From Shinisaurus crocodilurus (taxonomy: Eukaryota > Chordata > Lepidosauria > Squamata > Shinisauridae), in assembly GCA_021292165.1 (NCBI GenBank), contig CM037876.1, positions 316,724,776-316,788,775 on the forward strand: 64,000 bases of DNA. The letters run 5' to 3'. How positions within the stretch are numbered: position 1 is the first letter of the stretch; each line of letters begins with the position of its first letter. Below are positions 19,498 through 30,162 of this stretch, piece after piece. The translations under genes were made by a program, and so were the position numbers. The notes under the pieces are model-generated. The model was not told where the DNA came from. It saw only the letters and a program-made list of their open reading frames with translations, and did no database searches.

Positions 19498-19930
19498 ATA
19501 TCTGTGAGGGGGATGCCCCTCCTTAAGCCCCCTGTGAGTTGGCTTAAAAAAAAAAAAAAGGTGCAGAAGCATCCAGATTTTAGAGCACAGGCTAAATTCC
19601 TAACACACTCAGAGTTCTGTCAAGTGCCACCATTTGGGGGCTGAGGTGGTTGAGGTTCCTCCCTGGGGCCTTGCTTCCATGTTTCCATTTGCAATGGCTT
19701 TGACCTCCACCCCTCCAAAACTTCCCACAGGCTCTATAAATACGCAACAAGTCCCCTTTGTCTCATTACATTGAGCAGGGAGAACCACATCCCTGAAGTG
19801 CTAATGCCTCCTTGAGAGCGGGGGAAGTCCCAGCCACCTTCAAAGAGGTGCTGGCATGACCACTCCTGAAGAATTCTAACTGTGACTAGGAAGATCTACA
19901 TATTAACAGGGACTAGAAGGCCTGCACATA
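19498..19930. other. Unassigned sequence
   Basis: A poly-A tract lies at 19546-19558. No gene was seen. Confidence 0.35.
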
Positions 19931-19931
19931 T

Positions 19932-20437
19932 ACACCAATTCTGGCCCGCTTGCACAGGCTGCCTGTACGTTTCCAAGTCAAACTCAAGGTGCTGGTTTTG
20001 ACCTATGAGGCCTTACATAGCTTGGGATCACAATACCTGATGGATTGCGGTCCCTCAATACTCCTCCAGGTGCCTCCTCCGAGGGAGGCTTGGAAGGTGG
20101 CAAGGGGGAGAGGGCCTTCTCAGTGGTGGCCCTCCTATTTTGGAATGATCTCCCTGAAAAGGCCTCCCTGGCACCAACATTGTTATCCTTTCAGTGCCAA
20201 GTTAAGACCTTCCTCTTCTCTCAGGCAATTGGCAGCATACAATGAGGTTTAAACCAGGTCTTGATTATTTCTTGTTGTTGTTTAAAATTGTTTTAAGATA
20301 TATGAGTGTGTCTCTCTGTGTGTTGTATGTTTATATGTTCATATGTATATGGTCTTTATAATGTATTTTAAAGGCTTATACTTTGTAAACCACCCAGAGA
20401 GCTTCGGCTATTGGGCAGTAAAGAAATCTAATAAATG
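19932..20437 (+). mobile_element. L2-type LINE 3' end, third copy type
   Basis: It encodes HRLPVRFQVKLKVLVLTYEA, LHSLGSQYLMD, and in another frame ERAFSVVALLFWNDLPEKAS, LAPTLLSFQ and KTFLFSQA. One frameshift separates these parts near 20050. The 3' UTR has CCACCCAGAGAGCTTCGGCT and ATTGGGCAGTAAAGAAATCT. Confidence 0.85.
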
Positions 20438-20660
20438 TGTTGGACGGGGACTTGGGAGACCCGGGTTCTAGTCCACACTTGGCCATGAAGCTCACTCACT
20501 GGGTGACTATGGGCCTGTCACCGATTCTCAGCATAACCTACCTCACAGGGTTGTTGTGAAGATAAAATGGAGGGGGACGACTATGTACGCTGCCCCGGGT
20601 TCCTTGCAAGAGGGGAAAAAGCGGGATATGAATGTAATAATAAATAAATAAATAACTGAG
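20438..20660 (+). mobile_element. tRNA-derived SINE with AATAAATA tail
   Basis: It begins TGTTGGACGGGGACTTGGG, with a good B box GGGTTCTAGTCC. Next come TGAAGCTCACTCACTGGGTG, CCTCACAGGGTTGTTGTGAA, and GCTGCCCCGGGTTCCTTGCA. It ends in AATAATAAATAAATAAATAA. The A-box side is missing where it joins the L2 end. The same family is at 39705 and 49875 (both minus). Confidence 0.85.
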
Positions 20661-22110
20661 ATGAGTCTTGAGGTTCTGGATCCATTTCAAATTGGGCTTT
20701 AGACCTAAAGTAAATAAATACAGAACTGAACTGCAGCCACTTTAAAAAGAGCATTGCACGTATAGCACAAAAATGTCAGCACCCACATCTCTGCTCACAC
20801 ACTGGATGCTCTGAGGCCTGGTGCAAACAAGAGAAGCTGCTCTCTGACTTTCTTCCTGTGATGGTGATCTTGACAGAGTGAGTGATTCCTGGGCAGCAGC
20901 CGGCTGCATACATCGTCGGGGTATTTTATTGCACTATCAGAAATCCCTCCCCTGCCGCCCCCGGCGAAGTTGACATTTTGTGTGTGCTGGTCCTTGTTAC
21001 TGACCTGCCTGGGGATGGGCTACAGAAACCTCCCGCTTCTGTCTCTGCTCATCTTTAACTGCAGCCCCCCTGCAAACTAGGCCATCATCCAGGAATCCAC
21101 AGACAACTATGAGTGCATCCCATGACTTTCGCCCTTTTGGGGGGGGGGATTACTTTCCTGAGGGCACGGTTAAAACAGTTCCCAGCCCTGACTTTCGCCC
21201 ACGCTTTCCTGCTAATGCTTAAGAAGATTTAAAAACAAAAAAAGCAGAAGAGAGAGAAATTAGTTTGTACTGGATGCCTACAGGGTTTTTATTTTGTTTT
21301 GTTTTGTTTTGTTTTTATGACCACTTGTGCGTGCTAAGTTCACAATTATTTGGCACTGTATTAATACATATTTTTGTTCATTGCTCTGCAGAGCCCAATA
21401 GAAGAAAGAAAAAAAAAAGCATCTGCTCTATCCACATGTGTCAACCCATCGGGACAGAAAGGAAAAAGGGGAGAAGCCAGCAATGCCCTCCCCCTGAAGC
21501 TAGCCAGCCCTTCCTTCTGAATACTGCTGGGGCGGGCAATCTTTGACTCTCCCCATGGGAACAGAACAGCCCACGGATGGTCCCCTCCCCAGCAATATTC
21601 CTGACTAGATGGGTGAGACTGTGGGTCTGGCAGGAAGAGCAAACACTAGAAATCTGTTGCATGCCTTTGGAACAAAGGCCTCACTGTGACCCAGGGGTCT
21701 GGCAGCCCTGCCCTCCATAAAATTAAAAAATATAGATTGGAAATTAGGAGGAAAATCTTTAACTATCAAAACTGTGGTCTCCTTGAGTAGTCTCCACATG
21801 ACACTTGTGAGAGGAATCCTCAGCGGCTTCAAGACAGAGTTTATTCAGTCGACTCTCATGTAACTTCTGTCCCTTTACATCACATGTGGGAGAGAGGAAG
21901 ATCTTCTAAATCTGGCTGAACTAACTGTACCCACCATGTGTTGTGGATGCTTTCGGCAGCATAGAAAACTGTCCCATCCATGCTGGCGATTTTGGGGTGC
22001 ATGCTTCTGAACACTTTCAACGCATTTACCAATTCCAAAAGCATTGGCCTCACTCTGAACTGACTCTGGCTGCCCTCAGTGACATTCTCAAGTAGCCAAA
22101 CATTATTGTC
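20661..22110. other. Unassigned sequence
   Basis: A TTTTG pentanucleotide repeat lies at about 21289-21317, and a G run at 21140-21148. Otherwise no gene or known repeat was recognised in about 1.4 kb. Confidence 0.35.
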
Positions 22111-22113
22111 TGT

Positions 22114-22237
22114 GAAAGGGTGAGCAACTTGCGACGCTCCAGATGCTTTGGCCTACAACTCCCATTAGCCCTAGTGGTGAGTGATCATGGGAGTTGTAGG
22201 CCCAAATATTTGGAAGCCTACAAGTTGCTTATCCCTG
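22114..22237. mobile_element. hAT-type MITE, 'GGGTGAGCAACTTG' family
   Basis: Ends AAGGGTGAGCAACTTG and CAAGTTGCTTATCCCTG are inverted repeats. Internal arms GGCCTACAACTCCCATTAG and CATGGGAGTTGTAGGCCC pair. Flanks GTCTGTGA and GTCTATGC suggest a decayed 8-bp duplication. Confidence 0.7.
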
Positions 22238-22319
22238 GTCTATGCAGTGTTATGTCATAATAATACCATTCACTGTGTGAATCCTGATTGGCTGGGATCA
22301 AAGTGACCATTCTTACAAC

Positions 22320-22496
22320 TCCGGTATCAAAGGCAGTGTGCCTATGTGCACCAGTTGCTGGGGAACATGGGCGGGAGGGTGCTGTTGAACTCCTGTCCTG
22401 CTTCTGGGTTTCCCATGGGCAGCTGGTTGGCCACTGTGTGAGCAGAATGCTGGACTAGATGGACCCCCTTTGGTCTGATCCAGCATGGCTCTTCTT
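22320..22496 (+). mobile_element. CR1-type LINE 3' end, split by an L1 insertion
   Basis: It contains TATGTGCACCAGTTGCTGGG, ACATGGGCGGGAGGGTGCTG, CTGGTTGGCCACTGTGTGAG and TGGTCTGATCCAGCATGGCT. The last bases ATGGCTCTTCTT are repeated at 23201-23212, where the CR1 end resumes (ATGTACTTA). The interruption is the L1 at 22497-23200. Confidence 0.85.
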
Positions 22497-23200
22497 TTCC
22501 CCCCCCTTTTTTAAAAATATTTTTTATTTATTTATTTTTCAAATAAACACACATACAAAAAGAAAATAAACCCACAAATCCATATAACTCCAAAGTGCAC
22601 CCGTCACCACGGGGCCAAGAAATAATTCTATCCATATAATCCATTATTAATCTATATTCCAAAAATACATCATATCTTGACATGGCTTACTCCCCTTTCC
22701 CTTTACTAAAACATACCTAGTCTAGAAATGGTCCCCATATATCCTTAAAATTATTTTTCTTTAATTGTCCCTTTTTACATTTAATACTACATGTTAATTT
22801 ATCATTTAAAGCAATATCCCACACCTCTTTATACCAATCAATAATTAAATACTGATGTTGAACTTTCCATTTCCTTGCTATCAATAATCTCCCCGCCGTT
22901 AACAAACTTACAATTAATTCCTTTTTCTCTTGTGAGCACAGAAGTTTCTCCGTTATTGATAACAATGCTAATTTTGGACAGGCCTCCAAATTAATGCCAA
23001 TAATTTCTGAAATTTCTACAAAAGTTTTATTCCAAAAATCCAATACGCTTTTACAGCTCCACCACATATGAGCATAAGTACCAAGTTCCTGACATCCTCT
23101 CCAACACAATGGAGCACAATTGCTGTCTATTTTATTTAATCTTACTGGAGTCAGATACCATCTCCAAATAGTTGTTGTTTTTTTAATTCTGTTTTTTTAA
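22497..23200 (-). mobile_element. L1-type LINE, 5'-truncated, antisense, with 12-bp target duplication
   Basis: The insertion is bounded by ATGGCTCTTCTT on both sides (22485-22496 and 23201-23212). That length and its precision are as expected for L1 target-primed reverse transcription. The 3' UTR is A/T-rich (22510-22710 on this strand). About 700 bases remain of a full element of roughly 6 kb. It is younger than the CR1 it interrupts. Confidence 0.92.
22717..23167 (-). pseudogene. L1 ORF2 C-terminal remnant
   Basis: From about 23167 leftwards the minus strand is open through RWYLTPVRLNKID, CAPLCWRGCQELGTYAHMWW, SCKSVLDFWNKTF and LLTAGRLLIARKWK to a stop at 22717. RWYLTP followed by CW-x-x-C...H...C is the C-terminal signature of L1 ORF2. 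The endonuclease and reverse transcriptase domains are missing, so it is non-functional. About 150 codons are open without interruption, which fits a recent insertion. Confidence 0.9.
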
Positions 23201-23212
23201 ATGGCTCTTCTT

Positions 23213-23590
23213 ATGTACTTAAGTGGTCCTAGCGAAGTATATCTGCTCCACAGAAGCACTATTTTCAGTCCAAAAATCAAAATGGGAGAACATTTGACAC
23301 ACCATATTCCTGAACCCAGTCCCTATAGGACCATAGGTCCCCACCACCACCACCACCACTACCTCTTCAGCTGTCTCCTGACTCTAGACTTCTTCTGCTG
23401 ACTCTAGAAGAAGATATAGGGTGGCCAGAGCTGCATTTCATTTCCTTTTGGAAATTTTTAATGGAAATGTTTGACCTTTGAAATGTTTGACCGCCTGACC
23501 AATCAGCACAGTTTAGGCATGGATGGATTCTGTTCAATCCATTCTGTCTGTGTTTTGTATATTGTGAGGTATCGTCCATTCCGTCATCTG
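23213..23590. other. Unassigned sequence with a (CAC)n tract
   Basis: A short CCA repeat lies at 23341-23359. No gene was seen. Confidence 0.35.
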
Positions 23591-23594
23591 CTCA

Positions 23595-23858
23595 TTGCTG
23601 GAATCAGACCTTTTTTTTAAGGATATACAAGAATTGTGTTCCTGTCTGCAAATTTGTGTTTGTGCTAATGCACACATTAGTGTGAGTGCGCAGTTGGGCA
23701 AATCCCCTCCAAAAGTTTTTTTTTTAAAAAAAGGTCTACATGTTCACGTAATCTGTGCAACTCAGAGAAAGCCACCCCGCTGCAGAATCCGCACGTTGGA
23801 TTCATAGAAATCCAGACTCATCTCGATCCATTGCAGATTTCTCCAGCACCCCTAGCAC
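23595..23858. repeat. Unclassified repeat, 'ATTTCTCCAGCA' family (copy 1)
   Basis: It shares GCAGAATCC, TTCATAGAAATCCA and GCAGATTTCTCCAGCA (about 23779-23846) with 25050-25210 and 51040-51240. A poly-T/poly-A stretch lies at 23718-23740. The end CACCCCTAG resembles the AGGGATG-type ends of other AT-rich repeats here. Confidence 0.45.
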
Positions 23859-23910
23859 CGTGTCTACTGGAAAAGAATGATCCACCAGGTTAGACTGCCT
23901 AAGGGCGCAA

Positions 23911-24070
23911 TCACGCTGGCTCAGCTTGTCTGAGCGTGGAAAGCTAAGCAGGGTCAGGCCTGGTTATTACTTGGATGGGAGACCCCTCCTCTAGTTTCCT
24001 GCATTGAGCAGGGGGTTGGACTCGATAGCCTTGTAGGCTCCTTCCAACTCTATGATCTATGAAATGCTAT
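23911..24070 (+). mobile_element. 5S rRNA-headed SINE with CR1-type tail (copy 3)
   Basis: It reads GCTGGCTCAGCTTGTCTGAG, GTGGAAAGCTAAGCAGGGTC, AGGCCTGGTTATTACTTGGA and TGGGAGACC, a close match to the middle of 5S rRNA. It then reads CTGCATTGAGCAGGGGGTTG, GACTCGATAGCCTTGTAGGC and CTATGATCTATGAAATGC. This is the clearest plus-strand copy. Confidence 0.88.
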
Positions 24071-25045
24071 GAAAGTTGTAGGACTTTGAACTGTCTAAGC
24101 ATGCATAGGCCTGCACCCTAATGGTATTTGCCATGCTTTCCCCTCTGGCTCCCTCGCCTGGCTCACCGAGAGCCATTTGCTGTCCAGGCCCTTTTCTGTG
24201 ACACACCGCCTCTCCAACTGTAGCACACTGCCGCCTGCCTGGTTTGCACAGGCCAATCCGTGGGCAGATTACATTTGGTCCCTTCCAAATCCTGTGCAAT
24301 TTTTGCTTCTTAAATTTAACTTTGCCATCTGTGACACCAAAACGAGAATCAAACAAAATGAATTAAAAGAAAATAGCACACGAGGCAGGTAAAAATAGCT
24401 TCACATCTCCTGGAGTTTCTCATCAGCCTCCCATTCCTTCTGAAAGTTCTGTCTGTATTATTCATCTTGCTTTTAGAAGAATGAAAGGAATGGAAGAAAA
24501 AAAACCCAAGTAAACAGCAAAATTGATGGTTATATTAACTCCAGGAGACTACAATTTTTTTTCTCTCGCATTCAGAACCTAAATATATTTTAAAAAGTGC
24601 TTTCTAATTACCATCGCCCTGCTCAACGCAAAAGTACAGTTACTTCCAGGTGTAACTCAGCAAAAGAAAGCCATCCACCTTCAACAGGAGAGGCTCTTCA
24701 ATAATAGACTATTAACAAACCCCAACCAACCTACGATATCAGAAACACATCCCCAAATTGGGGGGAGGGAGATAGAAGCTAAAATAATAGGCATACATGG
24801 TGCATTTTGCATGAATTCACATGTTCTAATTAGATGATAACCAGTCTTCCAAATACTTATTTCCCAATGCAAAGTTGCTATTTTTCTCAGACTCAGTTCA
24901 GCATACAATCAGTGAGCAGAGCACACAAAAATGCATACTACACAGTGATGTCTGAAGAGAGGTCAAAGCTGTAGAAAATGTTGGGGGCAGGGCTAGAAAA
25001 AAAATGGCATATATATTCACATATTTTCCAGTGACTTTGGTAGTT
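24071..25045. other. Unassigned sequence
   Basis: No gene or recognised repeat in about 1 kb. AT-rich. Confidence 0.35.
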
Positions 25046-25049
25046 TTGT

Positions 25050-25215
25050 ACAACTAAATTTGTGTACAATTCTGGGAAGTTAAAAAAAACCAAACCAGTA
25101 TTGCAACTCTGTGGAATTCGTGTGACTCCGAAGATGCCAGCTCGCTGCAGAATCCACAGGTCAGTTTCATAGAAATCCAAAAACATTTGAATCCAGAAAA
25201 GGAGTCAAATGGTTC
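25050..25215. repeat. Unclassified 'ATTTCTCCAGCA' family (copy 2, truncated)
   Basis: TTCATAGAAATCCA, CATTTGAATCC and CTGCAGAATCCACAGG match the copies at 23595 and 51040. The terminal part is replaced by the block at 25216. Confidence 0.4.
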
Positions 25216-25354
25216 CACAACAAGCCACAGATGGGCTGCAGGCAGCCTACCGAGCCACTTCAACAATCCCTCAATGGTTCTGCTTCCCTCCCACTCAGCC
25301 GCCCGTTTCCCAATATGGAAGGTGCATTGGGATGTGCATTCTTCTCTTGCCAGG
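25216..25354. repeat. 139-base block duplicated at 30562-30700 (copy A)
   Basis: Identical in length to 30562-30700. The only difference I noticed is CCGAGCC versus CCAAGCC. It begins CACAACAAGCCACAGATGGG and ends CTTCTCTTGCCAGG. A CR1 follows almost directly here. Confidence 0.85.
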
Positions 25355-25356
25355 GT

Positions 25357-26008
25357 CTTCATTCTGCAGAGTTACAGAATGGGGGACAATTGGCTCAACA
25401 ATACTACAAGTGAGAAGGATCTTGGAATTGTGGTAGATCACAAACTGAATATGAGCCAGCAATGCGATGTGGCTGCAAAGAAGGCAAATGCAATTTTGGG
25501 CTGTATTAATAGAAGTATAGCTTCCAAATCGCGGGAAGTGCTAATTCCCCTTTACTCGGCACTGGTTAGGCCTCATCTTGAGTACTGCGTCCAGTTCTGG
25601 GCACCTCACTTTAAGAAGGACATAGACAAACTGGAGAGGGTTCAGAGGAGGGCAACAAGGATGATAAAGGGACTGGAAACAAGGCCCTATGAGGAGAGAC
25701 TGAAAGAACTGGGCATGTTTAGCCTTCAGAAGAGGAGACTGAGGGGAGATATGATCGCACTCTTCCAGTATTTGAAGGGATGTCACACAGAGGAGGGCAA
25801 AGATCTCTTCTCGATCATCCCAGTTTGCAGGACACGGAATAATGGGCTCAAGTTACAGGAACCCAGATTCCACCTGAACATCAGGAAAAATTTCCTGACT
25901 GTCAGAGCAATAAGACAATGGAATCAACTACCTAGGGAGGTGGTGGGCTCTCCCACTCTGGAGGCATTCAAGGTGCAGCTGGACAGACATCTGTCAGAGA
26001 TGCTTTGA
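25357..26008 (+). pseudogene. CR1 ORF2 C-terminal remnant
   Basis: An uninterrupted frame of about 217 codons contains [87 protein letters not shown] and a final RHLSEML before the stop at 26006-26008. This is the region after the catalytic RT domain of CR1 ORF2. The YADD box and endonuclease are absent. The longer frame reaching back to 25187 reads through unrelated repeat sequence. It is intact as far as it goes, but cannot act alone. Confidence 0.92.
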
Positions 26009-26093
26009 CCTGGATTCCTGCATTGAGCAGGGGGTTGGACTCGATGGCCTGGTAGGCCCCTTCCGACTCTACTATTCTATGATTCTATGATTC
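25357..26093 (+). mobile_element. CR1-type LINE, 5'-truncated, with terminal ATTCTATG repeats
   Basis: The copy runs from the end of the RT region through the complete C-terminus and short 3' UTR. It ends CTACTATTCTATGATTCTAT, the direct octamer repeat that marks CR1 3' termini. The 3' UTR contains TGCATTGAGCAGGGGGTTGG, the sequence reused as the tail of the 5S-headed SINEs. Confidence 0.93.
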
Positions 26094-26139
26094 ACCTGCT
26101 CCTCCCCTGGGTGCCAGTGCTCCAGTTTCGGCCCGGATG

Positions 26140-26372
26140 GATCAGGTGAAAGGTATCTCCAGTCCATCATCTGGTTTGCCACAGTGGCCAACCAGAGCCC
26201 CCAATGGGCAGCCCCCAAGCAGGACACGAAGGCAATAGTCCTCCTCTCCCACTATTGTTCTCCAGAAAATGGGACTGTGAGGCATACTGACTTTGAGCCC
26301 AGAGTAGAATCTTCAGGACTGGTAGTCACTGATTGCCTCATCCTCCATGAATTTGCCTAATCCTCTTGTAAA
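26140..26372 (-). mobile_element. CR1-type LINE fragment, antisense
   Basis: GGATCAGGTGAAAGGTATCT, GCCACAGTGGCCAACCAG, CCAAGCAGGACACGAAGGCA and CATGAATTTGCCTAATCCTC follow the CR1 3' region in reverse with many substitutions. Confidence 0.65.
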
Positions 26373-26439
26373 CTTTTTGGTAGAAAGGCAAGGTGAAAAT
26401 CAAATAAATACATAAATAATTAGAGGAAATGCTGGGGCC

Positions 26440-26565
26440 AGGCAAGCAAGAGCCACTGTACGATAGCCTGATGAAGAGTTTTGGGGAACTCAGAAGCTTG
26501 CACACTTTTTTGGTGGCGTTTACTTGGTCCTAATAAAGGCAGGGCCTAACTGTGGGTTTGGAATA
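26440..26565. repeat. Unclassified repeat with CTGATGAAGAGTT motif
   Basis: CCTGATGAAGAGTTTTGGGG, AACTCAGAAGCTTGCACAC and TTGGTCCTAATAAAGGCAG look like a widespread vertebrate repeat type I cannot name. No coding capacity. Confidence 0.4.
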
Positions 26566-26759
26566 TGTGCAAACATGTGAAGCTAGCCCAGTATTCTCTG
26601 TTCTGACAGGCAGAAGCTTTCTGGGCTCTCGGGTAGCCAGGCTGCTACCTGAGCTTTTTAACCGGAGATGCCAGCGGGACTCACACCTTCTGCATGCAAG
26701 GCACTGAATTATGAAATTGTCCCAACTGGGACTGAGTCAACCACTGCAGCAGAGAGAAC

Positions 26760-26860
26760 TTTCCGAATGCGAGGAGCCCCTGTGGCCAAGTATCTCAGCT
26801 ACAGTGATGAAGCATCACCACACAAACAAGTTAAGCACCTGTGAGAGAAGGAGGGAAGTA
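26760..26860. repeat. Diverged repeat, paired with 28340-28440
   Basis: GAGGAGCCCC, AGTGATGAAGCATCACCACA and AAGTTAAGCACCTGTGAG have counterparts in the same order at 28348-28425. The family was not identified. Confidence 0.4.
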
Positions 26861-27109
26861 CTATTTACTTATTTACCCATTAAATTACCTCAGGTAATTA
26901 TTTAAAAGTCATTTAAACTAGGCTTCTTGCAGCGCTGCTCCAACAGAGATTCCTGAGTGGCCGAAGAGAATCTCAACCACATACTTGAACTAAACCAAAG
27001 TTTACAAAGGGGCAATACAAGCAATACATAGCTCTATATTGACAAGAGCCACTGTGCAGGCCTAGCTAGTGGAAGAATATGCTTTTAAACAAAACAAAAA
27101 AAAACGTGT

Positions 27110-27900
27110 AGACTGTGAAGGAGGCTGATCTTACACCAACCCTGCAGGGCAGGCCACAGTCCCAATGTTCCCTGGACTGGCACACACCTCCCAAGGTCCC
27201 ATACACCAAACTGGTGTAGCAGCCCCAACCTTTAAAAAGGAACACACGCCAAGATTAAGTTGGAGACTTTATTAAAAAGTAAAAATAACAAGTTAGTCAG
27301 TGTAGGGTCTCCAAGTGTCCAATATAAGTAAAATAATCCCTTATCAGAAAGGGCTAAAAGAAGGTAAGGGAAAAAGGGGTGAGGTAGTTGTTGTGAGGAA
27401 AAGGGAATGGGAATAAAAAGGGACTCTAAAAGAACATAAAAACAAACCCCAAGAGTCTGCAGGAACAAAGCAAGTCAAACCAGGCCTAGCTTTTCCTAGC
27501 TACCCTGTCAGAGTGGCATACCTGGCCAGATGGAACTTCCCAGCATCCACACCCCAACGGAAGAACCCTGAAGCCTTTTCCCTTAGCTCCTTTATTGCCA
27601 CCAGGGTCCATTTTCCCGCCCAGCGTTCACCAATCCTGTCTTCCTAACTGTCGAAGGAGGGGCCCCCGCCCTTTCTCAGCTGTAGACACTTTCTCATGAC
27701 TTCATCCCAATTAACGCCTGACCTTGCTTCCCAGCTCTGCGGCTCACCCTTATCTCCCAGGTGCTCCCAACCACCCTCCCAGTACATTCCAAAAGACTAC
27801 AGTAAAAATCCGTTAGCTAAACAGCAATGGGGGGGGGGGGAAGGGACATCTAACAGGGTTTCTTCTAAAGTCTCAGCTACTACAAGTCCCATCTTCACAT
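27110..27900 (-). mobile_element. Possible LTR-like sequence, antisense
   Basis: On the minus strand an ACTTTTTAATAAAGTCTCC (polyadenylation-signal-like, about 27255-27275) is followed by GGTTGGGGCTGCTAC and other sequence, as in the R-U5 part of an LTR. No second LTR, primer-binding site, gag or pol sequence was seen nearby, and the boundaries are unknown. If real, it would be a solo LTR. Confidence 0.3.
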
Positions 27901-28610
27901 AGACCAGCTTCAGTTTGGGCTCACTGCTGACACTGCATGCTTGGGTTTTTAGGTTTTACAGAACAGCCTGTAAACTAAAGTTCAGAAATAGACTGACCCC
28001 AAGTGTGAGAGTTCAGCTTTTCATTTAGTTTTTAAAACACACACGAAAAGGGACTCAGCACACTGCAAACCACATCCCTTCCTAAATCACCTAGCCATTG
28101 TCTGTTGTCCCCTCAAACAACCTGTTGACTATTCTCCTCTCCCCTGAATAGAAAATCTCCACTCTCGGTGGGCTCAGCTGACCTAGATTTCCACTCACTG
28201 GATGCTAGTGCAGATCAGTAGTTGAGCCAAAGCTAACTTGCTTTTTAAACAAGGGCCAGTAATCAGATTGGCTGTGGCAGCAGTTGGGGCAAGCTAGCTA
28301 GAGCTATATAGGGTGGCAGGCTTGCAGGGGAGCCAGCTCTCTAAGTGCAAGGAGCCCCAGTGATGAAGCGTCTCAGCCCCACTGATAAAACATCAGCACA
28401 CAAGTGCATTAAGCGCCCGTGTGAGTTTAGCAACAGGGCAAGAAGGACAGGGCAGTAGACCCTTCCCAGCCTTCTACTAGTAAGTAATCATAAGGAAACA
28501 ACTATAAAGAAATTCCCCACCTTCTCCTAGTAAATAACTTAGTTTTCCAGGTAAGCCAACCCAAGTTTGACTGTGTCCAAGTCCATGTTCGATCCAGAAG
28601 GAGATACTCT
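27901..28610. other. Unassigned sequence including a diverged repeat
   Basis: Contains the 28348-28440 partner of the repeat at 26760. No gene was seen. Confidence 0.35.
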
Positions 28611-28614
28611 ATAG

Positions 28615-28775
28615 CTAATATGAATAGTAGCCATTGATAGCCTTTTCCTTGAGGAATCTGTCTAATCCCCCTTTAAAGCCACACAAATTAGTGGCTGTTA
28701 CCACATCTTGTGGCAGCTAATGCCACAGGTTAACCATGTGCTGTGTGAAGAAGTAGGGTGTTATAGTTGTTGTTT
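28615..28775 (-). mobile_element. CR1-type LINE fragment, antisense
   Basis: AGTAGCCATTGATAGCCTTT, GGAATCTGTCTAATCCCCCT and ACCATGTGCTGTGTGAAGAA match, in reverse, the region at 37725-37840 and 54385-54520 of the same CR1 group. Confidence 0.7.
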
Positions 28776-28958
28776 GGTTTGACCTTCGTTCCTGACTCTA
28801 CTATGGGTTGTCAAGTATATATCTTCAACTGGAATGGTCCCTAAAACTAGCAGGAGGCGGTCTTTTATATATTAATTTTGCTGCATGAAAGTGATTTTGT
28901 GAAGCCAATATCAACCCTCTTCTCCTCTGGCATAATGTCTTTTATGGAGGAACAGGGG

Positions 28959-29476
28959 GACTGCGTCCAGTTCTGGGCACCTCACTTTAACAAGGACATA
29001 GACAAACTGGAGAGGGTTCAGAGGAGGGCAACAAGGATGATAAAGGGACTGGAAACAAGGCCCTATGAGGAGAGACTGAAAGAACTGGGCATGTTTAGCC
29101 TTCAGAAGAGGAGACTGAGGGGAGATATGATCGCACTCTTCCAGTACTTGAAGGGATGTCACACAGAGGAGGGCAAAGATCTCTTCTCGTTCATCCCAGT
29201 TTGCAGGACACGGAATAATGGGCTCAAGTTACAGGAACCTAGATTCCACCTAAACATCAGGAAAAATTTCCTGACTGTCAGAGCAATAAGACAATGGAAT
29301 CAACTACCTAGGGAGGTGGTGGGCTCTCCCAGTCTGGAGGCATTCAAGGTGCGGCTGGACAGACATCTGTCAGAGATGCTTTGACCTGGATTCCTGCATT
29401 GAGCAGGGGGTTGGACTCGATGGCCTTGTAGGCCCCTTCCAACTCTACTTTTCTATGATTCTATGATTCTATGATT
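28959..29476 (+). mobile_element. CR1-type LINE 3' end, near twin of 25589-26093
   Basis: It begins abruptly at the codons for CVQFWAPHF and continues to the terminal CTATGATTCTATGATT. The frame 28878-29384 is open throughout the CR1 part and ends RHLSEML. Differences from the copy at 25357 are few. Both are recent, 5'-truncated insertions of one subfamily. Confidence 0.92.
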
Positions 29477-29479
29477 TAT

Positions 29480-30160
29480 ACCCATGATTAGGAATTTCAT
29501 GGTAATCCAATAATTTAAATTTACAACTCAGATACTGCAGTTCTACTTGGGCAGAAAATTTCCAGGACCCTACTTACACATCTGACACCAATTTACCATC
29601 TGATACTACTTAGCAGGGGAGGGGGGTTGTTTATTTGCTTGCAGCATTCATATAGCAACTTTTCGATATTTCACTTATAGAGTGGTTGAGACTATAAAAA
29701 CATGAGCTCACACAAGAATAATGATTGATTCAAAGAAGCAAAACAAAAACAACCAAAAAGCAGCAGGGCTTATCTCAATATAAGGACACAATTTTGACAA
29801 ACAAGCTTGATGGCACAAAATGGGGTTTGCCTGCTTCTGAAAAGAAGCCAGTGATGAGGTCAAGCACACCTCCTGGGGGGGAAACTCCCAAGAAGGACCT
29901 GCTCCTAGTGGATGCTAATCTTGCACCTGCAAAAGGAAGATGCCTGAGCAGGATGTCTTGCAGATCTCAAAGTGTGGAGTATCTTATGAGAAGGTGTTCC
30001 TTGAGATACTCCAGATCTAAACAGTTTAGTCTTTTATTGGTAAATTAAGGCAGCACCTTGCATTGCACCTGGAAATGTACTTATAGTAGGTAGATGCACA
30101 AAGTTATTGAAAGGAGACAAATGGTGCCTGGCTGTGGAAACTCTTGTGTACAATATCAGT
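29480..30160. other. Unassigned sequence
   Basis: No gene or known repeat was recognised. AT-rich, with some A-rich stretches near 29736-29760. Confidence 0.35.
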
Positions 30161-30162
30161 TA

